This document shows, one piece after another, positions 10,776-21,575 of a stretch of DNA of 60,854 nt; within the stretch, counting starts at the first letter, position 1, and the number at the start of each line of letters is the position of its first letter. The DNA is from Hortaea werneckii (Eukaryota; Ascomycota; Dothideomycetes; Mycosphaerellales; Teratosphaeriaceae): assembly GCA_037044905.1 (NCBI GenBank), contig JBAOKB010000116.1, forward strand, positions 1-60,854, read 5' to 3'. The notes under the pieces were generated by a model. It did no database searches. It worked only from the letters and a program-made list of their open reading frames with translations, and had not been told where the DNA came from. The translations under genes and the position numbers were made by a program.

Positions 10776-13700
10776 ATGTTCTCGTCGTCCTCCGATAAAC
10801 AGCCCCGCCAGTCCAGCGGAGGCAAGTCTTTCTTCTCGCGCGCCAAGAAAGACAAAGACAAGCACTCGAACCACCACGACGTCCCGGATGTCCCTTCTCT
10901 ATCCGCCAATGGAATACCGGGATACGCCCAATCTACCGCCTCCCGACATAGTCACCGTTCCTCAATATCTACATTAGAGCATCCGCTTCCGCCACCGCCG
11001 CCCCAACATGGCGGATCCGATTATGCGAAAGGCGGACAGGAGGGTATCAACATGCATGCTGGCGTGATTACGAGCATACCATACGATTCCATGTCAACAG
11101 ACACGAGACCCCCGCTCAAGGTAGACAATGGAAGTGAAAGGGATCGTCCAACAAGCAGTAAAAGCCGGGGCGAGCCGTTGCCGCACCATTTGAACAAAGG
11201 CGGCGGCGACTTTCATCAATATCCGGCTTGGGAAGGAAGCCAGTCGACGAATGGGTATGGAGGATATCATGGGAGTGGTAGGAGCTCCGTGGATAATGAG
11301 AGGGGCAGCATACGCAGTAATTCCTCGCATGAGCAGCAGCGCCGGTTACATAACGGATACCCGAACTACAGCGAGGCGAGCCTGCCGCATTTGGGACCAA
11401 GCAGTACGAAAGAGCGACAATTCTTGAATGCGCATACGCCTTCAGCCTTCTCGTCAACGACGTCTTTCTCGCCAGAAGGATTTATATTGCATCGTCCCTC
11501 GGATGATAGAGTAATCGAGAAGGAGTTCGTGGAGTTGATGCTCAAGAGAGGTTGGAAACAATTACCAGAGCAAGCAAGAAGACAGATGGAGGCATATCCC
11601 ATTAGCAAGAAATGGACGCTCGTCCACCAGGATCGACTAGCGGAGTGGCAAGGCGAGCAGAAGAGGCGACAAGCTGCTCGCAGCACGATGAGCAGTATGG
11701 CGGATGGATTCTCCGGGGGCATGGGGCCATACCATGGCTCTATCATTGGTCGTGCAGATGAAGAAGGCAGTCCCGAGTGGTTCGTCAAGCGAGTCTTGGA
11801 TAATACGATCACTCCCAAGCAGCTCCAATCTCTTTCCGTGAGCTTGCGCACTCAACCTATTGCGTGGGTGAAGCAGTTCGTAGAGGCTCAAGGGCAAGTT
11901 GCTCTCACTAATAGTTTGGCAAAAATCAACAAACGCCAGCAGTCAGGTCCTGCAGCACCCGATCATGCGACTGGAAGTGGCGGCGCAAGCAAAAGCGAGA
12001 GAGACCTGGACAAGGAATATGATATCGTCAAGTGTTTAAAGGCGCTGATGAACAACAAATATGGCGCCGACAATGCGTTGCAACACGATACGATTATTAT
12101 GGCCCTTTGTGGGTCCCTCACCAGTCCGAGGCTGAATACAAGGAAGCTGGTGAGCGAGCTCTTGACCTTCCTCTGTCATTGGGCGGAAGGTCAAGGTCAT
12201 CTCAAGGTTCTCCAGGCTCTGGATCACCTGAAGGCACAGCAGAACGAAAATGGTCGCTTCGACGCCTGGCTCCGGATCGTGGAAGTCACCATTGATGGAC
12301 GAGGGAAGATGGGTTCCTTGGTCGGGGCAAGCGACGAGGTCCGCTCAGGTGGCATAGGGATGGAGAACCTGCTCATGGAATACGCCGTCACGTCGCTCTT
12401 CCTCATCAACTCTATCGTGGACGCACCCGAAAAGGACCTCCAGCTTCGTTGCCACATCCGTGCGCAATTCGTAACATGCGGGCTCAAGAGGATCATGAGC
12501 AAGATGGAGGAGTTTCAGTACGAAGTCATCGACAAACAGATCGAACGATACCGGACGAACGAGGCGATTGATTATGAGGACCTGCTCGAACGCGAAGCTA
12601 GTTCCATGACGGATTCCATGGAAGGGGAAGGCAAGGACTTGAATGACCCCGTTCAAATCGTCGAAGCGATCCAGAGCAAACTCGGTGGGAGCAGAGCTGG
12701 AGACTATTTTCTCAGCGCGCTACAGCATTTGCTCATTATGCGGGAGCAGGAGGGTGACGACCGATTGAAGATGTTCCAGTTAGTCGAGAGCATGCTGAGC
12801 TATGTGGCCATGGATCGTCGTCTTCCCGATATGGATCTGAAGCAGTCCCTTAATTTCACGGTGCAGAACCTGATGGACAAACTGTATACGGATGGCGAAG
12901 CCCGTCAAGCGCGAGAAGAGGCCAAGGAGACGAGACTCATCGCCGACGCGGCAGTAGCGGAAAGAGATGAGATGAAAGCGCAAGTAGAACTCGGAGCAGA
13001 TGGCCTGGTTCGCAAACTCCAGCAGCAGGTTGAGGAGCAACAGGCTGTAATTGACCTCCAGGCCCGCCAAGGCGAGGCTTTCAAAGCCGAGCTCGCCGAA
13101 GTCCAGCGTCTGCGTGCACAGGAGTTACAGCGGAATGAGCTCGAGACTCGTGAGCTGTACCTCATGTTGCGGGATGCGCAGGATGTTGCGGCAAGCAACG
13201 CGAGAAAGATGGGCGGGAAAGACCCCAAGGCGAATGGGGCAAAGGAGGCTGGAGAAGAAGGGTTGCTTAAGCAGGAACATATGCAGGGGATTCTGGATCG
13301 AGAGCGGCTTATGGATCGGCTTGAGATGCAGCTTGAGCGGGCTAAGACGCAGGCTAAGCTGGAAGGGAAAGTATGGCAGATGGTCAATCCCTCTGACAAG
13401 CTTCGTGAACTGCGAGAGAAGATGGAGGGCGGTGCAGCTGGCGTTGGTGGGCCTGTCGGTGGCATGGATGGAGTGGAAGCTGCCGGAGGATACCTGGGCA
13501 GTGCTCCGCGGAGGAGTAGCAAAGTCAAGAGGAAGCCAGTTGGCGGTAAGAAGGCGCCGGCTGAAGAGGATGTGCAGGAGGAAGAAGTGATGGAGTTGGA
13601 GGAGGACGAGGAGGGTGTCATCATCGAGAAGCCGAGATTGGTGCAGATGACGAGGCCTAAAGTACCTTCTAGCATGGCGGCCCAGGCACAGGGCATGCTG

Positions 13701-16333
13701 TCAGAGCTTACCAACAAGACTCCGCGCGTGGATGGAAGCGACGATGAGATGGACGTCGATGGCGAAGGTATGACTACTGGGCCGAGCCATCCGAGCTTGG
13801 AGAGCGATCAACCGAAGACTCCTGGGGAGGGTGAGCAAACAGAAGAGAAGCCCAGCGGGTTTAATGGGCCACCTCCGCCACCTCCGCCTCCAGCACCCGG
13901 ATTCAATGGAGGTCCTCCGCCTCCTCCTCCGCCAATGCCTGGATTCGGTGGTGCTGCGCCTCCTCCGCCTCCACCAATGCCTGGATTTGGTGGTGCTGCA
14001 CCCCCTCCCCCTCCACCCATGCCTGGATTTGGCGGTGCTCCTCCACCACCGCCTCCTCCACCGCCAGGAATGGGGGGATTCAATGGTGGGCCTCCACCCC
14101 CTCCGCCGCCACCCCCTGGATTCGGTACTGGTGCCCCCCCGCCCCCGCCCATCCCAGGTGCGCCGCCGATGCCAGGTGCAAAGACTGGCGGGTATCTTTC
14201 TCGGCCTATGTTTCCGGGAGCCGCACCCGTCGGTCCCGTCGCACCAAGACCCAAGAAGAAGCTCAAAGCGCTGCACTGGGAAAAGGTCGATAGCCCCGAG
14301 ATCACCATGTGGGCCACGCATACGCCGACGCACGAGCAGAAGGAAGAGAAGTATCATGAATTGTCGAAGAAGGGTATTCTGGACGAGATTGAGAAGCTCT
14401 TCATGGCGAAGGACATCAAAGCCCTTGGTGTTGGCAAGTCCGGTGCGGCAAAAAAAGATGAGAAGAAGAAACTCATCTCTCGCGACCTCATGCACATGAT
14501 GCAGATCTCTCTCGCCAAGTTCTCGTCTCTGGAGGCTGATGAGATCTTCAAGAAAATCATTCTGTGTGACAAGGAGGTCTTGGACAGTGATACCGTGATG
14601 CAGTTCTTGATGGCGGAGCACCTTTGCAATGTCCCTGACAACGTGGCCAAGCTCATGGGCCCTTATTCCAAAGACTGGACAGGGCCTGACGCTGCCAAAT
14701 CCCAGCGAGAGATGGATCCTGTGGAATTGACCAAGGAGGACCAAATTTACCTGTACACGGCTTATGAGCTGCATCACTACTGGAAAGCGCGTATGAGGGC
14801 GCTCATGCTGACGCGTACCTTCGAGCCGGAATACGATGAGATCTCAGCGAAGCTGAAGCAGGTCGTCAATGTCTCGGAGTCATTGCGCGACAGCGTGAAG
14901 CTAATGCCCGTGTTTGGATTGATTCTGGATATCGGTAACTACATGAACGATTCGAACAAGCAGGCTGTCGGTTTCAAGCTTTCTTCGCTCGCACGACTAG
15001 GCATGGTCAAGGACTCGAACAATGAATCCACCTTGATGGATTACGTGGAACGCGTAGTCCGAAAGCAATACCCTCAATACGAAGGTTTCCAAGACGACAT
15101 CGGCGGTGTGCTCGCTTGCCAGAAGCTGAATATCGAGCAGCTACAGGCGGACGCGAAGAAGTACATCGATAATATTAAGAATGTGCAGCAATCCCTAGAC
15201 GCTGGTAATTTGAGCGATCCGACCAAATTCCACCCTGACGACCGAGTGAGTCAGGTTGTACAACGCCACATGAAGGAGGCTAGGCGGAAGGCCGAACAGC
15301 TTCAGCTTTACTTGGACGAGATGAACCGCGTATTTGACGATATTTTGACCTTCTTCGGTGACGACAACAAGGATGATAATGCTAGGAGGGAGTTCTTTGG
15401 CAAGCTGGCCAACTTCGTGCAGGAATATAAGGTAAGCCGCAGATCTATCGCCAAACGTGAAACTAAGCCACATGGAAGTTGTGCTAACAATCTTCACAGA
15501 AATCCCACGAGAAGAACATGATCCTCGAAGAGACTTGGCGGCGTAACGAAGCCAACATGCGTCGCAAACAGGCAGGGATTAATGCGCAGGCTGCTAACAG
15601 CACGGCATCTCCCACGAGCGAGGCGCCACCTAGTCCTGGCTCGACCGGCGCAATGGATGCCCTCATGGAGAAGCTCAGGGCTGCCGCCCCGCAGACTCGG
15701 GCTACGAGGGAGCAGAGACGGCGTGCAAGGTTGAAGGACAGGCATCAGGTCCGCGTTGCCTCGGGGCAGAAGATTCCAGAGACCGGGGAGAATCTGGACG
15801 AGGTCAATGGCGGATTACTCAGTCCGACCGCTACAAACGAGGGCTCAGAAGACGGGCACGCTCCGTCTGAAGGCGGTCCTGAGAAGGACAAGCCAGCGGG
15901 CAGTAGTGGTGCTGGCGGCGCCGGTGGGGTCAGCGAAGGAGAGGACATCGCAGACCGCGCGGCGAACATGCTACAGGGGCTTCGCGGGGATGGAGAGGCT
16001 CCCTTGAGCGAAGCGCCAACGAACGGAGATAGTCTCCGCGTACGAAGACGGAGAGAAAGCGCGGACGATGAGCGCAGTCGACGGCGCGCCCGACGGAGAG
16101 GAGGCGGCGCGACGAACAGCGAGCCGGCGTTGGCGAAAGAAGCCAGTATTGCCGAGGAGACGGAGCAACCGGCTGCCGTAACATCTCCAACCCAAGAGGA
16201 CGCACCGAAGGTCACGGAACCCATCGCGGAAGCTGAGCACGAGGAGGCTCAGCTGCCTTCTCCGCCTACAACTGTGGTTGTGCCTCCGTCCCCAACGGCC
16301 TCTGAGAGAGGCAAGACTGATGCGGTAGAGTAA
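10776..16333 (+). CDS. sepA: Diaphanous-type formin SepA/Bni1 (1829 aa, 2 exons)
   Basis: Exon 1 is 10776-15431 and exon 2 is 15500-16333, with a 68 nt intron (GTAAGC, branch GCTAACA, CACAG). The ATG lies in an ACCACCATG context (MFSSSSDKQPRQSS). Domains in order: a disordered Ser/His-rich N-terminus; a Rho GTPase-binding and FH3 region at about 240-690 (VIEKEFVELMLKRGWKQLP onward); a coiled coil at about 700-880; a proline-rich FH1 at about 1030-1145; FH2 at about 1155-1560 (LKALHWEKVDSPEITMWA, ILDIGNYMNDSNKQAVGFKL); and a DAD autoinhibitory motif near 1604 (MDALMEKLRAA followed by RRRARLKDR). It nucleates and elongates actin filaments from profilin-actin at hyphal tips and septa, and is released from autoinhibition by Rho GTPases. 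A family-length, apparently intact gene. Confidence 0.93.
13868..14180 (+). repeat. Proline-rich FH1 tandem repeat
   Basis: Within the formin, a unit of about 16 codons of the form PGFGGAAPPPPPPM is repeated head to tail several times, with flanking poly-proline variants. Each PPPPPP run is a potential profilin-binding site. The repeats are nearly identical at DNA level, so unit number could vary between strains. Confidence 0.8.
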
Positions 16334-16920
16334 TCGATCAAAAGTAATCGCAGGACACAAAGATTTTCTGCATCGGTTTACATTCACCTTTTATAGTCGA
16401 TGCTGGCATAGCAGAGGGGTCCCTTTTGGTATGAAATTGAGAAAGAGAGAAGGATGGACATTTGGATTTGGCCCTTTTTTAAGAACCCCTTCGATTTTCC
16501 TTTAACCTTGGGGAGGTTGAAGCTTTCGTTCAAGCGTTGGCGTTGGCGCTTATGATGCATGGGATTTCCTTTTGAATGGGTGAGAGGGTTTCCTACATAG
16601 TATTCGACTTTTTCTTTTATAGCATTTAGTCATCCGACGATACCACATCTTCTTTTTTCCAAAGTCTTTTTGAGTTTTTATGCTTTTTTTTTTTTTTCTC
16701 GAATCGAATATTGAGATCTCCATTTGGAGAGGTAGGATATGTTTAGCATAGGCGGACTTTCTACAATTCTTTCCAGAGGCGAGAGCGAGACTTTTTCTGT
16801 CGATGACGCGGCAGAGTATTGAATAGCTTACTGTACCACTTTCGCAAAAAATTCTCGATCCGTTGGAAGCTATGTGTTTCTGTTTATGCATGTGAAGGCC
16901 TAACTGCAGCTGCTAGCCAC
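16334..16920. other. Intergenic, convergent 3' ends
   Basis: Between the formin (+) and the WD40 gene (-). Contains T-rich runs (for example near 16684-16698) in keeping with 3' UTRs; no gene seen. Confidence 0.5.
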
Positions 16921-18242
16921 TCAATCATCATCGTCCATCAACTCCGCCAGCTCCGCTTCCTCCTCTGCAGTCAGCACGCCCTCTTTCTCCTTCTCGCTCT
17001 TCGCCGGCCCATCCCCACTCTTCACCCTCTGCACCTCCTCAAGAAACGCAGCGATCCCTTTCCTCTCCAAACTCCACTTCCTGACCGTCCCATCAATACT
17101 CACCGAAACCACTCCCCTCCCTCCATCCACCAATCCCAACCCCGTCACCTCCTCAAAATGCCCCGAATACGTCACCACGATTTCCCCCTCTGATCCCGCA
17201 GCATCCCATACCCTAACCTCCTCGTCCCGACACGCAGTAGCCACCAACCCCGCTTCCTCGTGAATAACCACATCTCGCACGAAGTCCGGGTGCGGGAGGC
17301 TAGTATCGACTTCCCACCCCCGACTACGCACGAGATGCTTAGCCGTCTTATCCGCCGATGCGGTCCAGAGGTCTCCGTCCGAGTCGAACCGGAGTTTATA
17401 CACGCTGGTATCGTGGGCGCGGATCGGGGAGTCGAGGGATTCGGGGAGTTCGTAAGCGGTGGAGCGGGAGATGTACCAGCGGCGGATTTCCGGGGAGGAG
17501 CTGGCTGTGAAGAGGGTGAAGGAGGGTTCTTCTCCTGCTGTTTCCTCGAGGCTTAAGGGGTCGATGGCGAGGTCTTGCACGGCTTTGACATGGCCGCCTT
17601 TGAGTTTGTGCAGGGGTTGGCCTGTCGTGAGGTCCCAGACGATGAGGGTGGCGTCCGCCCCGCCGGTGATTAGGATCGGTTGGCCTCGGAGGGAGGTGGC
17701 GAGGAGGCATTTGACGAAGTCGGTGTGGCCTGTCACTCGGGTGATCGCTGGGGTCGTCGATTCTTTCTTCTGGCTTTCTGAACTCGGGAGGGGGAGGACA
17801 TGGATGTTTTTATCCCAGCAGCCGGCATATAGACAGCCGGTCTGTGAAGAAGTGGCGAGGCATGTAAGGGGTGCGGAGGCTGTTGGACTCGAGGAAATTC
17901 TTTTTACTTCTTTCGTCTGGAAAAGTAAAAGAGGAGACCGTCAGATGAAACTCCTTAATCGACCTCGAGGAAATTTTTAATATTCCGGTTGGGCAATAGA
18001 TCGTTCAAACCGTTTGATCGCTTCATTTAACGCACATCTAAATTGATCTTTTTCACGTCCCCCGCCGCCTCGGCGACATATACCGCCCCATCGTTGGCGT
18101 GATCGACGTGGACAGCTAAAAGCTTCGAGGGCAGCTTAATCGGATCGCCACGCTTGTTCTTAGCCTTTGCCGCCTTGCGCTCGCTAGTCGCAAGGGCGTC
18201 GGTCGTTTGAAAGAAATGGCCTGCGTCTGCCGATTTGGACAT
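16921..18242 (-). CDS. WD40-repeat beta-propeller protein (400 aa, 2 exons)
   Basis: Exon 1 is 18242-18036 (MSKSADAGHFFQTT...), exon 2 is 17916-16921, joined over a 119 nt intron. The donor GTGCGT is weak but the join is in frame and the TTTTCCAG acceptor is good. WD-type blades are visible: LYAGCWDKNIHVL; HTDFVKCLLATS with ITGGADATLIVWDL; LFTASSSPEIRRWYIS; LWTASADKTAKHL; VATACRDEEVRVWDA; VVSVSIDGTVRKWSL. The tail is acidic (EEEAELAELMDDDD). I know similar conserved ascomycete WD proteins but cannot name a yeast orthologue. It is probably a scaffold in a multi-subunit complex (family inference). No signal peptide or membrane segment. Confidence 0.78.
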
Positions 18243-18995
18243 TGTCAATATGGCCGTGATCGTGAGGCGAATGGGAAAAATAGGTAGCAGGACGTGAAAG
18301 GGAGGACGTTTGAAGACATGTGGGTCCTGCTCAGAAAGCGAGCGCACGTATGACTAAGCAGCGTGGTGTTACTTGGGTTGTTACGACACAATGTACCTAC
18401 TGAGAGTAAACTGTGATATCGATTGCCAACAGGCCTACTATATAAATGTTACTCAATACAGAAGTGACAACGGAACACAAGAAGAAATGAGCGAACGCTC
18501 GTCGATTCTAAACTTGACTAGACTTTGCAGAAAGGTATCACAATTCCAGGTACAGATAGCCTCTCGGTTACATACAAGACCATATACACGAGATCGTTCA
18601 AAAGTCGTCAAAAGCCTCGCCTTATCCCCCTGACAGTGCGATGAAGTATCTCAAAAAGCGATCGTCCTTTGCCATCTACAATCATTAATTTCCCTCCTGC
18701 CCCAAAACCCCATCTGTGTGCTATGCCAGGTCAACGACAGTCTCCGAAGCCGCAAATCGCGCGTGCTTCATCCTAATGTATCAGTGCTCGAGCATTTGCT
18801 TCGACTGCGCCACCCACCCAAAGATCCCACCCATGATGGAATATGCGGGATCAGAAGGGCCCTTGCCACCAGAGACAAAGCCATCCTCTCGTTGCGGGAC
18901 CTCGTGACTCCCGTTCACACGGTGCAAAGAGTCAGATATCGAGAGAGTTAAAAAAAAGGGAAAAAAAAAAAAAAGGACGAAGACAGGAAAATTCC
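18243..18995. other. Intergenic, no gene seen
   Basis: Between the WD40 start codon and the 3' end of the next minus-strand gene. Holds an A-rich run near 18950-18974. No convincing coding frame or RNA gene. Confidence 0.5.
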
Positions 18996-19913
18996 TCACG
19001 CCCTACCGGCACCATCGCCATCGCCATCACCAAAAACCAACTCCACAATCCGCGCCACCGACTCCTTGGAATACCGCTCCCCGGCCCAGACATTCAGATA
19101 CTCCGTCACCTGATCCGGCCACTGGTCGTCGCCAAAGTGGAAATTGATCATAGGCACATTCCGATCGGACCCGTCGCCCACAATCTCAGCCAGAGCCAGG
19201 GAGGCGTCGTGCGCGAACTGGGCTTGCTTGGCGAGAAGCATGTCCGAGTCGTCCTTGGTCGTCGATTCGACTTTGATAGATGTGGAATGCTGGTCGGGCC
19301 CGCATGAGACGAGGATGACGGCGTCGGCCTGCGCGAGGAAGGCCTCGTGCGTTTCGGTGAAGCCGACGGCGGGCACGTAGGGGACGTGGCGGATGCGGCG
19401 GTGGTGTTTGGAGAAGGCTTTGCCGAGGACTTCGAAGGGATCGGTGGTGATCTTCGATGAAGCGTTCGGTGTTGGGGTGGAGACCTCCTCAGATGGCTTA
19501 GTGTCACTTTTCTCATTGTGAGTGTGGAAGCCGGGTGGTACCATTACGGGGGTGAAGAGCATCAGGATTGCTGATGCGGAGAGATCGCGTAGCTGGGCGA
19601 TGTTGCGAGCTGGTGATCGCGAGCGCTTGAGATCGATTTCTGCGGGCATCGTTGAGGGCGTTGGCAACCTGTTATGCTGAACGAGTGGCCTGTTCTCGTT
19701 GGTGATGTCGTTGTCGTGTATATGAAGACGATGTGCGACTTCTTCAGCCCAGTGGGGGATGTAGTTCGGGTCCTTCATTGTAAAGGTCAAAGCGGCGAGT
19801 TCGAAGAGGGTATATGAGTGTTCTGCAAGTCGACTGTCGTAGATGTTGGCACCCAGAAGATAGGCACTTGCTCCGATCTCTGCGCACTCATGGGACTCTG
19901 AGTGTCGAGTCAA
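18996..19913 (-). CDS. Unrecognised conserved-looking protein, 5' end uncertain
   Basis: An open frame ends at the TGA at 18996-18998 and reads back to just downstream of an in-frame stop near 19928. The first in-frame ATG is at 19778 (MKDPNYIPHWAEE, 260 residues). The residues upstream of it (AYLLGANIYDSRLAEHSYTL) also look like real protein, so a further 5' exon is likely; a CTCAG acceptor candidate sits near 19917-19921. The body has alpha/beta-like segments: SASAILMLFTPVMVPPGF, VGFTETHEAFLAQADAVILV and VPMINFHFGDDQWPDQVT. The ILMLFTPV and VGFTETHEAF strands remind me of a Rossmann-like domain next to some fungal GH3-type proteins, but that is weak. The C-terminus is a short GDGDGDGAG run. 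No function is claimed. Confidence 0.5.
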   Translation of the reverse strand: MTRHSESHECAEIGASAYLLGANIYDSRLAEHSYTLFELAALTFTMKDPNYIPHWAEEVAHRLHIHDNDITNENRPLVQHNRLPTPSTMPAEIDLKRSRSPARNIAQLRDLSASAILMLFTPVMVPPGFHTHNEKSDTKPSEEVSTPTPNASSKITTDPFEVLGKAFSKHHRRIRHVPYVPAVGFTETHEAFLAQADAVILVSCGPDQHSTSIKVESTTKDDSDMLLAKQAQFAHDASLALAEIVGDGSDRNVPMINFHFGDDQWPDQVTEYLNVWAGERYSKESVARIVELVFGDGDGDGAGRA

Positions 19914-21575
19914 GCTGAGCCGATGTTATGCGTCGCAGAATGCGGTAGCACAAGTCTAGGTAAGCTGCTCGTTTGGGACGGCCGGTAGTGGGATCAAGAT
20001 GTGACCGCGCGGGTCGACGATGGTCCGGAATAATGCGAGACTGCCCTACACACCAAGCGGCCCTCTTGACGAACCAACGCCACTCAAGCAGACGATGCGG
20101 CAAAATCGGACAATGAAGACGCAGCGCCCGGGGTTGGAAAGGCGGGAGCCTGCGTCTGAAGAGTTGATGAACCTGCTGTAGAAGTAAAGGGATGTCGTCG
20201 AGGCCCAGCTCGCTTAAGAAATAAATGGTGCAAAAGCAGGAAAATGGTTGGTTGTACTGCAGGAAATATGTAGCACAATGGGATTATTGATGCTTGGAGA
20301 GGACCAACGATCAGGGGAGGGGGGCGGCGCGGATGCAAGCAGGAAAAAGTGGGATGGGCAAAGCAAACTGCTGCATGAAACCGAGCGTGGTCTTGTTACC
20401 ATATAGGTACAGCTCATGCTGTGCTACACGATCGGCGGAGCGTTGTGTTCGACGTGAGGATGATGACAGGACGGAGCTCCTATTAGAGTTTTCATGCGCC
20501 TGTATAGACGGGGTGGGGGTGGGATTATTGGTGAGGTCCAGAAGGGAAGTGGGACGTGTCGAACACGCCCGGCTCGAGCGAGTGGGCAAGCGGGCGGGCG
20601 GGCATTTACCTTTCCCCGGCAAATAATTCACCTATTCATGCAGCGAGACGAAAGCGAAAAGGGATGCCATAGGCTGATGGTAAGAGGTCACGAACTGCGA
20701 GCGCCGGGGTTGGTCGACGTGCTGCGGCCAACGCGGACCATGCGCGGACGAGGGTTGGAAGCTTGACCACCGTATCGACCGCACCGACCGTATAGCAGGG
20801 GGTCTCGAAGACTCTGTGCGACCGTGACATGCACGGGCGGGCGCGCAGGCAGCGGGCTCCGCCGGCGAGCATGAAGTCGATAGGGCCAGTAGGAAGGCGG
20901 GAAGACAGCACCTTGTTACATACATAGTACTACTGGCCGCACTGGTGAAAATCTGGGTCATCACTCATAGGTACCAGCCTTGCCAGCCATACCCTAAAGG
21001 ACACCTTAAGGTCCTGGTTGGTACTATGTATGTACCTCCTACTAGGGTCCAGAACGCGGTGTAACGAAACGACGGCTTTGTGCAAAGGAACACACGCGTG
21101 GCTGCGTCAGACAGCTTGCTCATGCAGGTTGGTACCCGAGGCCACGGCTCTGTGACATGCTGCCCTGGCTATATCGGCGCCGCCTCACTCTCCGACGGGA
21201 GCGGGCATTATGACACTGGCTTCACTCCATTCATGCCTACCTGACCGCGTATGTGGGTGGTGAATCATAGAGATTGGATCATCAACAATAGGAACAAGCG
21301 TACAGTATCCCGCCAGAAAAACCTCCGAGTGGCCCTCCACCAGCCACAGCGGAGCGGAAGAGATCCGCATCGGGGCCAACGTCAGAAGCTGGAGACCACT
21401 TCGATTCTAAGCGAGCCAGGCGAGGCAAGCAACTGTACAACATGTGAAGACTTGGAGGCTGCACGCCGTGTGACAACAACGACAGCTGGCCGCCGGAGGT
21501 GTCAACGCTATAGGTCACCACACGCCGGTCCTCCCTACCGAGCGCTTATCCCACGGCCACGATTGTGACACCACC
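19914..21575. other. Intergenic / possible unresolved 5' exons
   Basis: A 1.66 kb divergent region between the uncertain gene (-) and the Crt10-like gene (+). Minus-strand frames at about 20084-20338 and 20311-20631 are protein-like in places and could hold 5' exons of the minus-strand gene. I could not join them in frame with good splice sites. No RNA gene seen. Confidence 0.4.

Noticed and set aside
12905..14777. Long minus-strand frames (up to 358 codons) inside the formin
   Set aside because: They complement the formin coiled coil, FH1 and FH2 coding sequence; poly-Gly and poly-Ser runs are simply the reverse of Pro/Glu codons.
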